A DNA stretch of 64,000 nt, taken from contig OZ020307.1 in the NCBI GenBank assembly GCA_963971305.1, positions 7,081,501 to 7,145,500 on the forward strand. The letters are read 5' to 3'. The stretch is from Arcuatula senhousia. Its lineage: Eukaryota > Mollusca > Bivalvia > Mytilida > Mytilidae. Position numbers and translations under genes: made by a program. The notes beneath the pieces were generated by a model that was not told the DNA's origin, did not search any database, and was given only the letters and a program-made list of their open reading frames with translations. Numbering within the stretch: the stretch's first letter is position 1; every line of letters starts with the position of its first letter. Positions 14,901 to 24,000 of this stretch are shown one piece after another.

Positions 14901-17900
14901 TACCAAACTCCGCCAGTTTAAAAAAACTGGTAATTTGAGTCCAAGTTCGTATGTTACTGTCATTAGAATAGTCTCCGTCTTCCACCCATCGCGGTTTCGA
15001 TCTATACGTGAATTTACTTTAATAGCAAATCGAATAAAATAACACAAAATTACAAAATTTCGCCCCTTACTCTATCTGTTTTTATGTTAAAGAACCTTAA
15101 ATGTTTGTATACCTTGTACCTTTTGCAAAGTGCTTTCGATAAAGGATAGATTTCCAACTACTATAAAGTTTCCTCCTCTGTCACCCATGTTTGATTTGGA
15201 ATCTCTTACAATGAACGAAACTGACGTTCCATCTCTTACATTAGATAGTATACTTTCCCCTAGGACTGGAAAATAGGAGAAAATGATACATATATATGTA
15301 TATACAACATTATCATTATATAATCGAAATATTTGGAGAATACAATGGCAAAAGTTACTAAAATGTTTTAAGGTTTAGGATACTTACTACTAAGTCAGCC
15401 ATTTAGATTTGGAACGTGAAAAGAGTGCTAAGAATTCCCAGTGTAGTGATTCCAGGTTCAATATTTTTCTTAAAAGTGTAGTTTTTGGAATAACTGCATA
15501 TATTTATCAAATAAAATACCCATTTAACATGTTCAACTCACATAATAAACTTTTTAAAGATCTAATGTATTAAAAAGGTGGTATCCTAGGGCCTATACTT
15601 TTTGAAAATACTATCTGTCAAATGTTCTATTTTAGGCGGCTCTTCAACGAAACAGTAGTTGAACTTGGGTACAATTAAGCTTTGATGCGATATATACACT
15701 TCATGTGGTTGAACTTAAGGTAAACTGGCTAGCTTTTAATTTTAGATGTGTAAAGAGGGGATTTGATTTAGTACCCTTGATGAATTTTGCCATCTAATTC
15801 GTTAGGTATGGATATTACGAAGGTTAACCTGCCGTCTTTGGAATGCACAAAAGGCCATAATAACACAATTAAACACCAATCAAAAACATTTATTAATTGT
15901 TGATCTTTTCATTTTTTACCTTTGTCAGATAAATCTGTTATTATAACTACTTGATCCAGATGTATGCCCCAAATTTCATAAATGTCATATAGCAGTGACG
16001 TAAAATAGTATCCAGTGGTGTTCGTAGTATCAGCTGTCTTGAGACAAATATTGTAGGAAGATAATGAAGTGGTGGAGTTATCTACACAGTTCCATTCTGT
16101 GGTTTCTAAGTATCTTGTTCCATCATCACTGTTTAGTTCTATTAAAAAGCCTGAAAAGTTAAATTGTAAAGCTGTTCAAAGATCAGTTGTTAAACGAGAT
16201 CACGTGTTGTTGCTTTACACATATAGGAGTTTTAGTAGTCGTATAAGAAAGATCTTTTCTATATAAGATGCAACGTAAAATATAACGTTTGAGACACGCA
16301 AAGGGTCGACTTACTCCTGAGCAGTGCAAATTCTGCTATATCAGGGAAAAGAACATGAAGGGGATTTAAAACGTTATTATGATAAAGTGACAACTGGAAT
16401 GGGAACACAATGCCATAGGCGGATCCAGGGGGGGGGGGGCTGGGGGCCCGCCCCCCCCCTTTTTGGCGGAAAAATGTGGTTGAACACATAGGAAATCATT
16501 GAAGCGTGACCAAAGAGGGCCCCCTCTTAGGCCAGTCAGTGGGCCCCTCTTTTCAGAATTTCTGGATCCGCCACTGCTCGAATGCCAATTTTAAACTTCA
16601 CTATCAATAACTGGATGGGTAAGGTGGTGCAATCTAGAATTGTATAATAGACATCATTTACTCTGGTGCTACTTAGAATGTTACGATGCATCATTTACTC
16701 TTTAATAGACAAATATGGCATTGTCCGAACACGGTGCACCACTATGGTATGTGTTCTGGTTTCCTTTTTATTATGCAAGATGACATGGTCACCCCCATTC
16801 AACTGCTTTGTATATACTTTGGTGATTTTAAAACAGATACTTCAATCAGATGCCATTCCCGGAATAATTTCATTTGTTTTCTAAATGAGTTTGCACGTAA
16901 TCTTCTGACATTAATGGCTTTATTAAACAGACATGTTTTTTAAGCGTTATGATGTTTGTCTTTGTAGGAGGCTCTGCAATTGACGACATTCAAGGTAGGT
17001 CACGCGTCCGGCGACAGGATTGTTTTTTTCGAGAGGAATTGGCCAGTTTTTTCGAGAGAGGTCCAGGTTTTTTTCGCCTGTCCGTTTACAAAAAATGCTT
17101 AAATTCTCAATTGTAAGTGAAACAAAACAAAAGAGAGGATTAAAAGTAATAGAAATGTTCAAATTATTACAATTCTTCCAAAAATGTCCGTAAAGAAGCA
17201 TTAGTTAATGATTTATTAAAATTCATCTGGTGTTTTCAAGAGGCACAACAACTTGTCCGGTTTTTTCGAGAGGTGTCCTGGTTTTTTTGAAAATTTTGAC
17301 TAAAGAGAGGCCCTGGGTTTTGTAGAAAATATACGACTTAAATAAAAACTAATACCTCTTCTACTGAATAAACATACATTTAAACACATTACATGCAAAA
17401 TATCAAGTTAATTACTAACTTTCAAACATAAGTAAGCTTAAGACCCCAAAAGCAGCAAAAGAGCCAGATGAGCTGCAAAAGAGCAAGATGAGCAAGGAAG
17501 AGTGCAAGATGAGCTGCAAAAGAGCAAGATGAGCAAGCAAGAAAGCAAGATGAGCTGCAAAAGAGCAAGATAAGCAAGGAAAAGAGCAAAATGAGCTGCT
17601 AACGAGGAAGATGACATGTTTCATGCATTTTTACTACATTAGTATTTTGACAAAATTAGTTTTATAGTACATTTGTACATTTGTGACTTTCTTAATGTAT
17701 TTTAATAAATTACCGATTTCGAGAAGAGCGATTGTTACGATGGGCAAAATTTTGAAAGGTAAGTTACAATTTTTATTTTTTTTTTTTTTTTGCCTTTTCA
17801 TGTCTTTGAAACTATAAAATCTACATGTATGTCAGAAACAAAGAAATACAAAAAGAGCATATTCCACTGGTGCATTCTGATATTTCAAGAGTTTAAGGGT

Positions 17901-20130
17901 GTTTTGGAATATGGCCATGGGATATTCACATATTTTATTCATTGGATACGGGATATTTGAGGCAAAACAAACTGGGATATTGAATATTTAAATCTATTCT
18001 ATTTACAGGGATATGGGATATAAACAAAACTCTATTCTGTATACGGGATATTTGATAAAGACCAATAAAAACATTAGGGAATACGGGATATTGGAAACAC
18101 AGGGGCTTGTGTACAGTAAAAAAAATAAAAATCCCCCTATATACCCTTTCACTGTTGTTGTTTGTTTTATGTCCAGTCAACAATATTTCAGTCATAATCA
18201 TGCAGGACAAGAACTAATTGAAACAACAAATTGAATTGTGTAGACCCACCCAGGACACAGACCCATGTATGTCATTCGAAGGGCCAATGCATGGCCACAA
18301 TCCAGAAGTAAAACAAACCAACTCACAAGACAGGCCAATGTGCCCTCGATGCACCATAGGCAAATGCATCCAGAAAGTGACGAAACCCTTCCCCAAAAGT
18401 TTTGCACAATCTGGAACCCTTACCTATGGTGACTGACAATGAAGAACCCTTACATAATGGGGTCATACTAGTTGGAACAATTACTAGTACCTGTGTGGGA
18501 TAAAGCCAACCCTTACCCAGTTTCACATAACCATCCTTTATCTGTCGAAAATACAATGCTGAATCCTGGTTGAACCTATACACACTGAGAGAGAGAAGCG
18601 GGTTGGAATGGGAAACAAAGGAACTGTAAATCTTGAAGACCACTGGAAAAGGGAAGAGGTGGGTAGGTGCGGTAAATTTAGCCTATGTGGTGCATACATG
18701 GCGGTGCACAAAGGGATCTTTTACGTGCATGAAACGTGGCACTCTCCACACACGTTAGCCCAATATGGTTTGTGGTCATGTTTTCCGCCTGACGAACCGG
18801 CATTCATTATGACAGGGCTGCCCCATTCAACCACCTGCGGCACCACATACTAGTCGTTTTATGGGCTAAGCGGCCTGGCAAGATGACATGTTTCTGAGCG
18901 CTCTTTAGTGGACTTTTACCGACAAGCTCAGCGCTGCTGTTAGCCTATTCGCCTCCCGGGTCCCGCACGGGAGCATACGCTTATGAAGTTTTTCTTTGAA
19001 ACTATAATATATACAATACAAAATACATATGTGTAGAAAATTAAGAAGTACTAAAAGGGCATTTGAGTCCGTTAATCCTGGATAAAACAGTAGACACGAA
19101 AGAAGAGAACTCTATGATACAAACAAACACATCCAAGAAAGAAAAAAGAAGGTTAATTTGGAAACCCAGGGACTTAAAGCATTTTCTGCTTGTCGCAACA
19201 CAAACATTTTGTTTCCAGCCAATAATTCCAGGAGGCTATTTTCAATTGTATAACAATTGGTAGTTATGCTTAAACAATAGATTTATGGGTTCTGGTTGTA
19301 GTGACTGACTGTTTATATAGGCTATATAAGGTTGAATTCTTCACTTTAACTGACGCATTCTTGTCCAAAACCCTTGAAATGATAGTACCGTATTCTTATT
19401 TTTTAAACAACATACAATGTCTTTTCAAATATTATTTAAGAGATAAATAACACGCACAGACTATCTATCTAAAGTATGAAAAAAAACTGGACCTCTCTTG
19501 CAAAAACCTGGACGCCTCTTGAAAAAGCCTGGACAGGTACTTTATTTTAATTCAAAAATATTTAAGACGCAACTTTTTGGCATCAATATTCAGAATGCCA
19601 TAATATAACATTTATGATTACTAATAATGGTTAGCAATCTTGTTCAATATATTTGTCTTTTAAGGGGTGAAAAATGCAAAAAGGTAAAAACTCAAAAAAT
19701 AGCTGGACATTTTAATTTAGGAATCACACTTTTTAATAGGAATTTGTTTTTTTATACAATATGATAATACTAAAATATGCCTACCCCGTTGGTAGCACTT
19801 CTTCTTCGCTTTCAGTAAAAAATCACTAAATATCACCAAAGTTTACATTTTTATTGATTATTCTCTTGAAAAAAACCAGGACAATTGTACATCCCTCTCG
19901 AAAAAAACAATCCTGTCGCCGGACACGGGACCTACCGTGACATTACAATCAATGTGCTACCACTTCAAATAAGGGACAACATAATTCTATGTCATGAAAG
20001 CCAGAAAATGGAAACCCCTTTAGAGACATAATATTCAGTTGAACAGTTTTAATCTGCGATAAAGATGCCTGTTTTACAGACCTTGTATAAATGATAGAAC
20101 AATAATCAGTACAATGCATCCAGTCTTCAT
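2694..20130 (-). CDS. Ionotropic glutamate receptor-like subunit, nine exons, 681 residues
   Basis: Exons, read 5' to 3' on the minus strand: 20130-20082, 16150-15920, 15265-15120, 7616-7533, 6285-6097, 5300-4943, 4639-4084, 3737-3533, 2921-2694. Phases agree at every junction and the sum is 2046 bp including the stop. Seen: a signal peptide (residues 1-17), S1 ligand-binding lobe (about 165-265) with the family's ligand-binding arginine at Arg248, M1 (280-304), pore loop (338-353), M3 (365-389) with CFTANMAAFLT in place of the canonical SYTANLAAFLT, S2 lobe with Asp495 at the acidic ligand-contact position, a likely disulfide pair Cys507-Cys562, M4 (577-601), and a charged cytoplasmic tail. 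Family knowledge: such proteins form tetrameric ligand-gated cation channels in the plasma membrane. The region before S1 is only about 150 residues, against roughly 380-400 for a full amino-terminal domain, so this is a short or ionotropic-receptor-like member. Ligand and subclass cannot be set from the sequence. Missed symmetrical exons in the long introns are possible. Confidence 0.85.
3102..3320 (+). repeat. Interspersed repeat family R2, copy in the last intron
   Basis: Carries the blocks ACACTGAATTG, GCAGGAACTGCTTCC, GTTACGACTTGAGTTT, TGTTCACTGGTTTTGTCGTT and ACTTTTGACAT, which recur in the same order at 20781-21014 and 26440-26600 and in reverse at 11735-11972. A 104-residue Lys/Thr-rich frame on the minus strand is a by-product of this repeat. 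Confidence 0.7.
3533..3737 (-). CDS. iGluR-like gene exon 8, end of S2 and M4
   Basis: Residues 538-606. FDKLKRKWW-x4-TKC matches the conserved end of S2 (KWW followed by the second disulfide cysteine, Cys562). A hydrophobic M4 segment follows at about 577-601. Acceptor TTTCAG|T continues phase 2 from exon 7; donor ATG|GTAAGA. Confidence 0.88.
4078..4084 (-). promoter_or_regulatory. GC-type 5' splice site (AG|GCAAGT)
   Basis: The exon 7 boundary reads AAAG|GCAAGT, the strict consensus of minor-frequency GC-AG introns. Using it leaves phase 2 and joins exon 8 (starting T CTT TTA) in the conserved S2 frame. The nearby GT (CAA|GTATTA, 4 bases on) leaves phase 0 and would put exon 8 out of frame. 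Confidence 0.75.
4084..4639 (-). CDS. iGluR-like gene exon 7, M3 and most of S2
   Basis: A 556-bp exon encoding residues 353-537. It contains M3 with CFTANMAAFLT (8 of 11 identical to SYTANLAAFLT) and then S2 with LILDSNIATYY, whose Asp495 sits where AMPA/kainate receptors have Glu and NMDA receptors have Asp. Cys507 is the first partner of the S2 disulfide. The exon ends in AAAG|GCAAGT, a GC donor (see the separate entry). Confidence 0.9.
4943..5300 (-). CDS. iGluR-like gene exon 6, end of S1, M1 and pore loop
   Basis: Residues 234-352. The sequence SDVILTPLAVTTERCGAVDF matches the family pattern AD-x3-APL-x-IT-x2-R-x3-(V/I)DF, so Arg248 corresponds to the residue that clamps the ligand carboxylate. 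M1 lies at about 280-304. The re-entrant loop ends in SSVCFQG, which places Phe351 at the Q/R-site column. Donor CAAG|GTATAC, phase 1. Confidence 0.9.
6097..6285 (-). CDS. iGluR-like gene exon 5, S1 lobe
   Basis: Encodes residues 171-233, including the YSGYLIDIFDKLS segment typical of S1 (family form: F-x-G-Y-x-I-D-L). The exon runs from acceptor TTTCAG|GTACC to donor CCGT|GTTAGT, phase 0 on both sides. Confidence 0.85.
7533..7616 (-). CDS. iGluR-like gene exon 4, start of S1 lobe
   Basis: An 84-bp exon of 28 codons (residues 143-170) with donor CAC|GTGAGT. Its end, LRISVIH, runs into VPPYIF of exon 5 and reproduces the beta-strand and E/V-PP-F/Y start of an iGluR S1 lobe. The 7.5-kb intron before it holds mainly repeats. 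Confidence 0.75.
8550..8584 (+). repeat. 35-bp repeat motif, copy 1
   Basis: Identical over 35 bp to 8911-8945 (contains GCTACGCCTGACGCGCG). This CG-rich motif in AT-rich surroundings is a recognised mussel interspersed-repeat signature. A degenerate reverse copy lies near 11287-11320 (AGACGAAACGTGTGTC). Confidence 0.75.
8911..8945 (+). repeat. 35-bp repeat motif, copy 2
   Basis: Exact second copy of 8550-8584, 361 bp downstream and in the same orientation. The flanks are not obviously related, so this is probably the conserved part of two different family members. Confidence 0.75.
9215..9330 (+). repeat. Interspersed repeat family R1, copy 2
   Basis: Second diverged copy of the family at 640-745, in the same orientation, lying in the long intron between exons 3 and 4 of the receptor gene. 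Overlapping reading frames here are repeat-derived. Confidence 0.65.
11100..11330 (+). repeat. Candidate tRNA-derived SINE fragment
   Basis: GACTGGCGACCAAAGGGTC followed by GTGAGTTTGTATCC resembles the anticodon-arm to B-box part of a tRNA head (B box consensus GGTTCGAATCC). It is followed by a non-tRNA body that contains the reverse of the 8550-type motif. The A box is not convincing, so this is tentative. Confidence 0.35.
11735..11972 (-). repeat. Interspersed repeat family R2, reverse copy
   Basis: Reverse complement of the R2 order: CCGAATGTCAAAAG, AAACCAGTAAAAACGA, an AACACA-rich block, AACGTGAACTCAAA, GCAATTCCTGCTTGCT and TTCAGTGTGTCAAAT. Lies in the intron between exons 3 and 4. Confidence 0.65.
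13026..13200 (+). repeat. Interspersed repeat, R2-related fragment
   Basis: Contains GTGTACAGCAGGAACTG and CCCTTCCGGAGCA, followed by a G/T-rich stretch ending in CGGTCTTTTGTACTTC. I recognise this arrangement as a very common mussel interspersed family. Boundaries are approximate. Confidence 0.5.
13904..14010 (+). repeat. Short tandem duplication (about 51-bp unit, two copies)
   Basis: Two diverged units, each with GTGA(C/A)ATGAACATG, then GATG, then GAA(T)GAA and (A)GGGTGCAAGACT. A single related unit (ATGAACATGGAATGATTGTG...GGGGTGCTATA) lies at 9771-9812, which suggests a dispersed repeat. Confidence 0.5.
15120..15265 (-). CDS. iGluR-like gene exon 3, extracellular N-terminal region
   Basis: Open between acceptor TTTCCAG|TC and donor AAAAG|GTACAA, encoding residues 94-142. 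A second donor 7 bp downstream (CAAG|GTATAC, last exon base 15113) is also good, but it would leave phase 1. The phase-0 donor is preferred because exon 4 must start in phase 0. Confidence 0.65.
15920..16150 (-). CDS. iGluR-like gene exon 2, extracellular N-terminal region
   Basis: Open for 231 bp between acceptor TTTTCAG|GC and donor AAAG|GTAAAA, phase 1 to phase 1. It encodes residues 17-94, with Asn-X-Ser/Thr sequons and aromatic segments, and has no recognisable domain on its own. The start completes the glycine codon opened by exon 1. Confidence 0.72.
16418..16572. mobile_element. GGATCC-type MITE (155 bp)
   Basis: Perfect 11-bp terminal inverted repeats, GGCGGATCCAG at the left and CTGGATCCGCC at the right. 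Immediately inside each end are G/C-rich tracts (poly-G then poly-C at the left, GGGCCCCTCTTTTCAGAA at the right). No coding capacity. This is a common bivalve element type; a target duplication is not clear. Lies in intron 1 of the receptor gene. Confidence 0.8.
17455..17612 (+). repeat. Minisatellite of CAAGATGAGCTGCAAAAGAG-type units
   Basis: About 3.5 units of roughly 42 bp, each made of two half-units, AAGATGAGCTGCAAAAGAGC and AAGATGAGCAAG(G/C)AA(G)A. Purine-rich on this strand. It lies inside the 2.9-kb element with inverted ends. Confidence 0.75.
17880..18112 (+). repeat. GGGATAT-rich repeat block
   Basis: Irregular array of GGGATAT, GGATACGGGATATT and GGGATATTGAATATT motifs at roughly 25-45-bp spacing (for example near 17920, 17946, 17971, 18010, 18046, 18083). 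It looks like a decayed short-unit satellite carried within the element 16994-19935. Confidence 0.55.
18230..18990. other. GC-richer core of the 2.9-kb element
   Basis: Base composition is clearly less AT-rich than the surroundings, with CCCACCCAGG, GTGGGTAGGTGCGG, CTCCCGGGTCCCGCACGGG and similar blocks. Short frames exist on both strands, up to 106 residues, but none shows a recognisable domain. It may be a captured genomic fragment. Confidence 0.4.
20082..20130 (-). CDS. iGluR-like gene exon 1, signal peptide
   Basis: Reads MKTGCIVLIIVLSFIQ and then one base of a glycine codon. A basic residue followed by a hydrophobic stretch is a typical secretory signal. The donor CAAG|GTCTGT leaves phase 1, which matches the next acceptor (16150). 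No upstream ATG is in frame with this exon at the splice-consistent position, so this ATG is the chosen start. It sits about 3.9 kb upstream of exon 2. Confidence 0.72.
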
Positions 20131-20780
20131 TTCCTGAAAATATTTTATAAATCCATTAGTGAAATGTTATTGATTTTAATCAAAGATGATTGCATGGTGA
20201 TATAGAATTATCGTTTGTAAAAAGATGACAATAAAATAAGGAGCGGAGTAGTCTGCTTTGAAATTTTTTTTAATCCTTTGTTTGCTTCAGGTTTTAATCA
20301 CCAGCAAAGTCGACAGACTTGTCTGACATAAATGTTGCTTAACCCTTTTGTTTGTTTAAATATAAAATAGTAAAAACCACCAATATAGCTTCAAAAGTGC
20401 GTTTTGTGTTTGGTGTCTGATTTAGATCTTTTATTTGTGTTCCGAGGAATTTCGTTTGGATTAGGGTTGTTTCACCTTTCAATTCTATCGGTTATTTTAT
20501 TTAAAAGCTTTAAATCTTTGTCTTTAAGCGTAATATATTGTTGATACCTTGGTTCTCCGGGGATGATCAATCTCAAACGCAAATAGTGCAGACAAAAAAA
20601 AACTTAAAGCATTATATACATACCTAAGATGTTTCCTTTGTACATAATTTTTAAAGGTTTTATGATGTCAAATAAAACCTCTGCGTTACATTACGACCCT
20701 GGCTGGTTGTAAAACTAATGCGGCCGCAGTGAGACACTATTGGGAAAGTGACAAAGTCATTTTTTGTTACCTTCTTTATC

Positions 20781-21014
20781 GGATTTGACACACTGAATTG
20801 ACCATTAGAAGCACGAAAGGTGTGCTATAGGAAAAACTGCTTACTCTACCGGAGCACCACAATTAACTCTCGTTACCAAAAAAATATACGCTTTGAGTGC
20901 ACATTGTTGATTGCTTTTATAATCAGTTGTTTTTGTATTTTTTGTGTTTTGTGTCTGTTCGTGTTTATTGGTTTTGGCTTTGTCTTTTCGAACTCTTGAC
21001 ATTCAGATGTTGCT
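20781..21014 (+). repeat. Interspersed repeat family R2, intergenic copy
   Basis: Shares TTGACACACTGAATTG, AACTGCTTACTCTACCGGAG, AACTCTCGTTACC, GTGTTTATTGGTTTTG and CTCTTGACATTC with the copy at 3102-3320. Diverged, same orientation. Confidence 0.65.
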
Positions 21015-24000
21015 GCTCTCACCACAGCACACAACCAAACCAAATAAAAATAACCAAAAAGAAAATCACGGATAAAATTTGTATTTTCTAGTTTTTATTT
21101 CCATACAAGTCGGAGCATTGAATCAAAGATTTAATGTAACAAAATTTAAAAAGCGCATAAGACGTCTTATGTTATAGGACTAAAGCAAAAGGATTCTATA
21201 TACTTGTACATTTATCCCACATCTCATTTTACTTATAATTTTAATTATTCATTCTTTGCTTATACGAGTTAAGTGTACACAGCTTTAAAAGTCTTGACAC
21301 ATCTTCGGGCGCTCCAGTTCTCGTTTTAATAGATTGACTTTTTCGATACCTTTTCTATGTTTCATTTATAATTACGTAACTCTTTTGTAATTTGTATAAG
21401 CAATACTTACAATTTGCGTAACTTCCTACTGCATTCTATTCTTAATTGAAAACATCGATTTAATTTCAACCATTTCACTTTGTTGTTGTCTTTAACCGTC
21501 TGTCCTAATTCCAATCAATAGTTCATAATAAATGTCCAAGAAATAATTAAATATTTGATCTTTTATTTCATAAATTGAATCTTCCTAATGTCTAGAGGCC
21601 TTGATTGATATTAAAAGTTTCATGAATTAATTATTATTTTGGTTTGGGGTCGAGAGTATATGGCTAACAAGCAAAATAACAAATAACAGGATGGCGGTTC
21701 CGATATTTTGCCAGAGATCCGGGTCAGAGACGTATGGTCCAAAGATTAAAAAGACAACATCTAGAAGATGAACGTTAATAAAACGATGAAAATAAAGTGA
21801 TAACAGAATTTTTTATCTCAAATGTACATTTGTACCGAAGAAAAGACAAAACAAGACATACAAACTACACTTGTGTGATAAAGGTTTGGGTAAAGGGTGG
21901 ACAAATTAGCAAGAAGGTGATACATGTACATGTAACAGTGTTATTTATGTTGGTTTTAGTTTCATCAACTTTGGCAGAAGAGATTTTAAAATTATAAAAA
22001 AAGTATGAAGAAAGTCGCCGAAGTTGGGCAGATTTGTTTTCCAAAATTCGTTGATAAAAATTCTCTCCATCTGATTGACGCTCAGCGACGACTTTTCGAT
22101 CTCTAGCGTGTCTGGTGAAGGTTAATCCAGAAAAGCGCTTCACACGCAGTGTAATTTTGCGTTTAAATTTGATGATGTATTAAAATTATGACAATGTGAG
22201 GATTGTGTCTTACTGGCACATATTCCATATTCTTTCTTATTAAAATTTACAGTCCTACATTCCTCCTTTGTGTGTAGAAATATTCTACCGATTCCAGGTA
22301 TCAGAAAATTTTCGCTTCGAATCAGAACTTAAATCATGGTATGATGACAAAAATATATCGAGAAATATCATTGTGAAAATGCAACGTATGAACGTGTCAA
22401 AAAATAAATCGAATCGAATGCCGGCTAAATCTGTCGACAATAGATTAATTTGCTCCTATACTTGATTCTTGTCTTAAAAGCGTTACTGCTGACGTTCATT
22501 TGCTAACACTATGCGCATAGACAAATACTAAATATCGGGTGAAGAGCCGTACAGATGTGGGTTCATAGTTCTTCCTATTACCGGATAGGACACGGTAACA
22601 TTCTAATCACTGGTAACAGAACGGATGTGAAAAGAATTGGTGGTTGTGTTGTTTGATTGTATTTCTATTTTTTTTCCCTACTTTGTTGACTCAATGTCTT
22701 TTGATTTTCCGTCCTTCTTTGTTCCTTCTACACTCAGTCAATACAAACGTGTTTTTTTTTGCTTCATTCGTCGCAAATTTCCGAGTAAATTAATATGAAC
22801 GTAAAGGGCTTTGTTGGTTTTTTTTTCTCAGTAGATATCTAAGAAATGCAGATTTTTTTTATTCTCTGTTCTTTTTTCTTTCTTTCACTCTAAGGAGCTG
22901 TGAATGTAAAATTTGCCTTTTTTACTTAGTTATTTTTTTTTCAAAATGAAAAACTAATTTGCATTAGGTTTTAAAGAGATTGCTCTTGGTTCCTAGTTAA
23001 TGTTTTAGTAACAGCTTTTGCTAGAGTCGGTAAAGTCTCGACAGTAATACTTCAGAATTAAGGTAAAGATAAAGGAGGCTAACTACCCGTATTTTCTTAT
23101 ATGAACACAAAATATTTACAGGATGCCTAGTTACAGAGATCACATACGGGTATTTAACAAACTAGTAAACCAAAGCGATTATTTCTAGAAAAAAAACACT
23201 TTTTTTAGAAACAAGTGCTTGTATAGTTAAGTGAGGGATTTTTGTGTGTTTTATTATTTGTTTATTTTTTCTTGTGTCTCTTGAAAGAGGGGACTTCTTC
23301 ATCCCATCATTTGCATGAGAACCGTTGTGGACATCTTAATTAGATTGATCGTCGATAACGTGGTTGCCTTTATTTAACAAAAAATATTCCCCTTCCCTTT
23401 GTAAACATTAAGGATAAAGAACATGAAAGCAAACATTAAAACAATAGTTCAACTATAGTTTGTTTGAAAATGTCTCAATTTTATTTAGATACGCAATAAC
23501 TATTGGGGCAATTGTTTAGCCAGTAGAACAATTGAACTAGTAGAGTAGACGACATCCATATTTTAAAAATTTAATGTCCCCACCGAACATACGCGCATAT
23601 TATATATCATTAAAAAGAGCAAGACCTAAGCTATCAAAATATGTTGGTCGTAAAAATCAGAGTTGGTCGAGTTTTGAGAAATTCAAGGTCAAAGACAAAA
23701 AGCAGAAAACAAACGAAAATTGCCCTTCAACAGTTTTTGTTAATTTCCGTATTTCTTTATGGTCAAAACTGAAAGAAACTGATCAAAATATGTGAAATAA
23801 TATCTTAACAAACATTTAAAATCAAAAAGGCTTGCAGGAAGCACCGGTTATTACTAATAGTTTAATAAATTTACATGAAGGTCGAATTTCCCCCCTTTTT
23901 TCGGAAGAGATTTTCTGCGCAATTTTTTTCTATATTGAATAATATTTTTTTATTTTTTTAAGTTCACCTTATCGTATACATACCAAATCTGTTTTCTAAA

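Larger units (their letters stand above)
7617..15119. other. Long intron 3 of the iGluR-like gene, repeat-rich
   Basis: About 7.5 kb without any exon I can support. It holds R1 copy 2, the two 35-bp motifs, the SINE candidate, the reverse R2 copy, the R2-related fragment near 13026 and the 51-bp duplication. The rest is AT-rich. A 184-residue frame at 10644-11198 and a 72-residue frame at 14767-14985 show no family features. Confidence 0.6.
16994..19935. mobile_element. 2.9-kb element with 43-bp inverted ends
   Basis: The left end 16994-17036 and the reverse complement of the right end 19893-19935 agree at 41 of 43 positions, starting GGTAGGTC and continuing GTCCGGCGACAGGATTG. Both subterminal regions hold further short copies of a TTTTCGAGAGG / GTCC(A/T)GGTTTTTT motif (for example 17041-17075, 17256-17290, 19486-19535, 19870-19880). 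No transposase frame is visible, so it is probably a non-autonomous DNA transposon or a composite insertion. It includes a minisatellite and a GC-richer core. Located in intron 1 of the receptor gene. Confidence 0.65.

Noticed and set aside
14767..14985. 72-residue minus-strand frame considered as an extra receptor exon
   Set aside because: Ends in a stop without a usable donor before it, and skipping it keeps phase 0 between exons 3 and 4.
21865..22143. 92-residue minus-strand frame in the intergenic region
   Set aside because: No recognised domain, no splice or promoter context, and flanked by repeat-like sequence. Cannot be supported as a gene.
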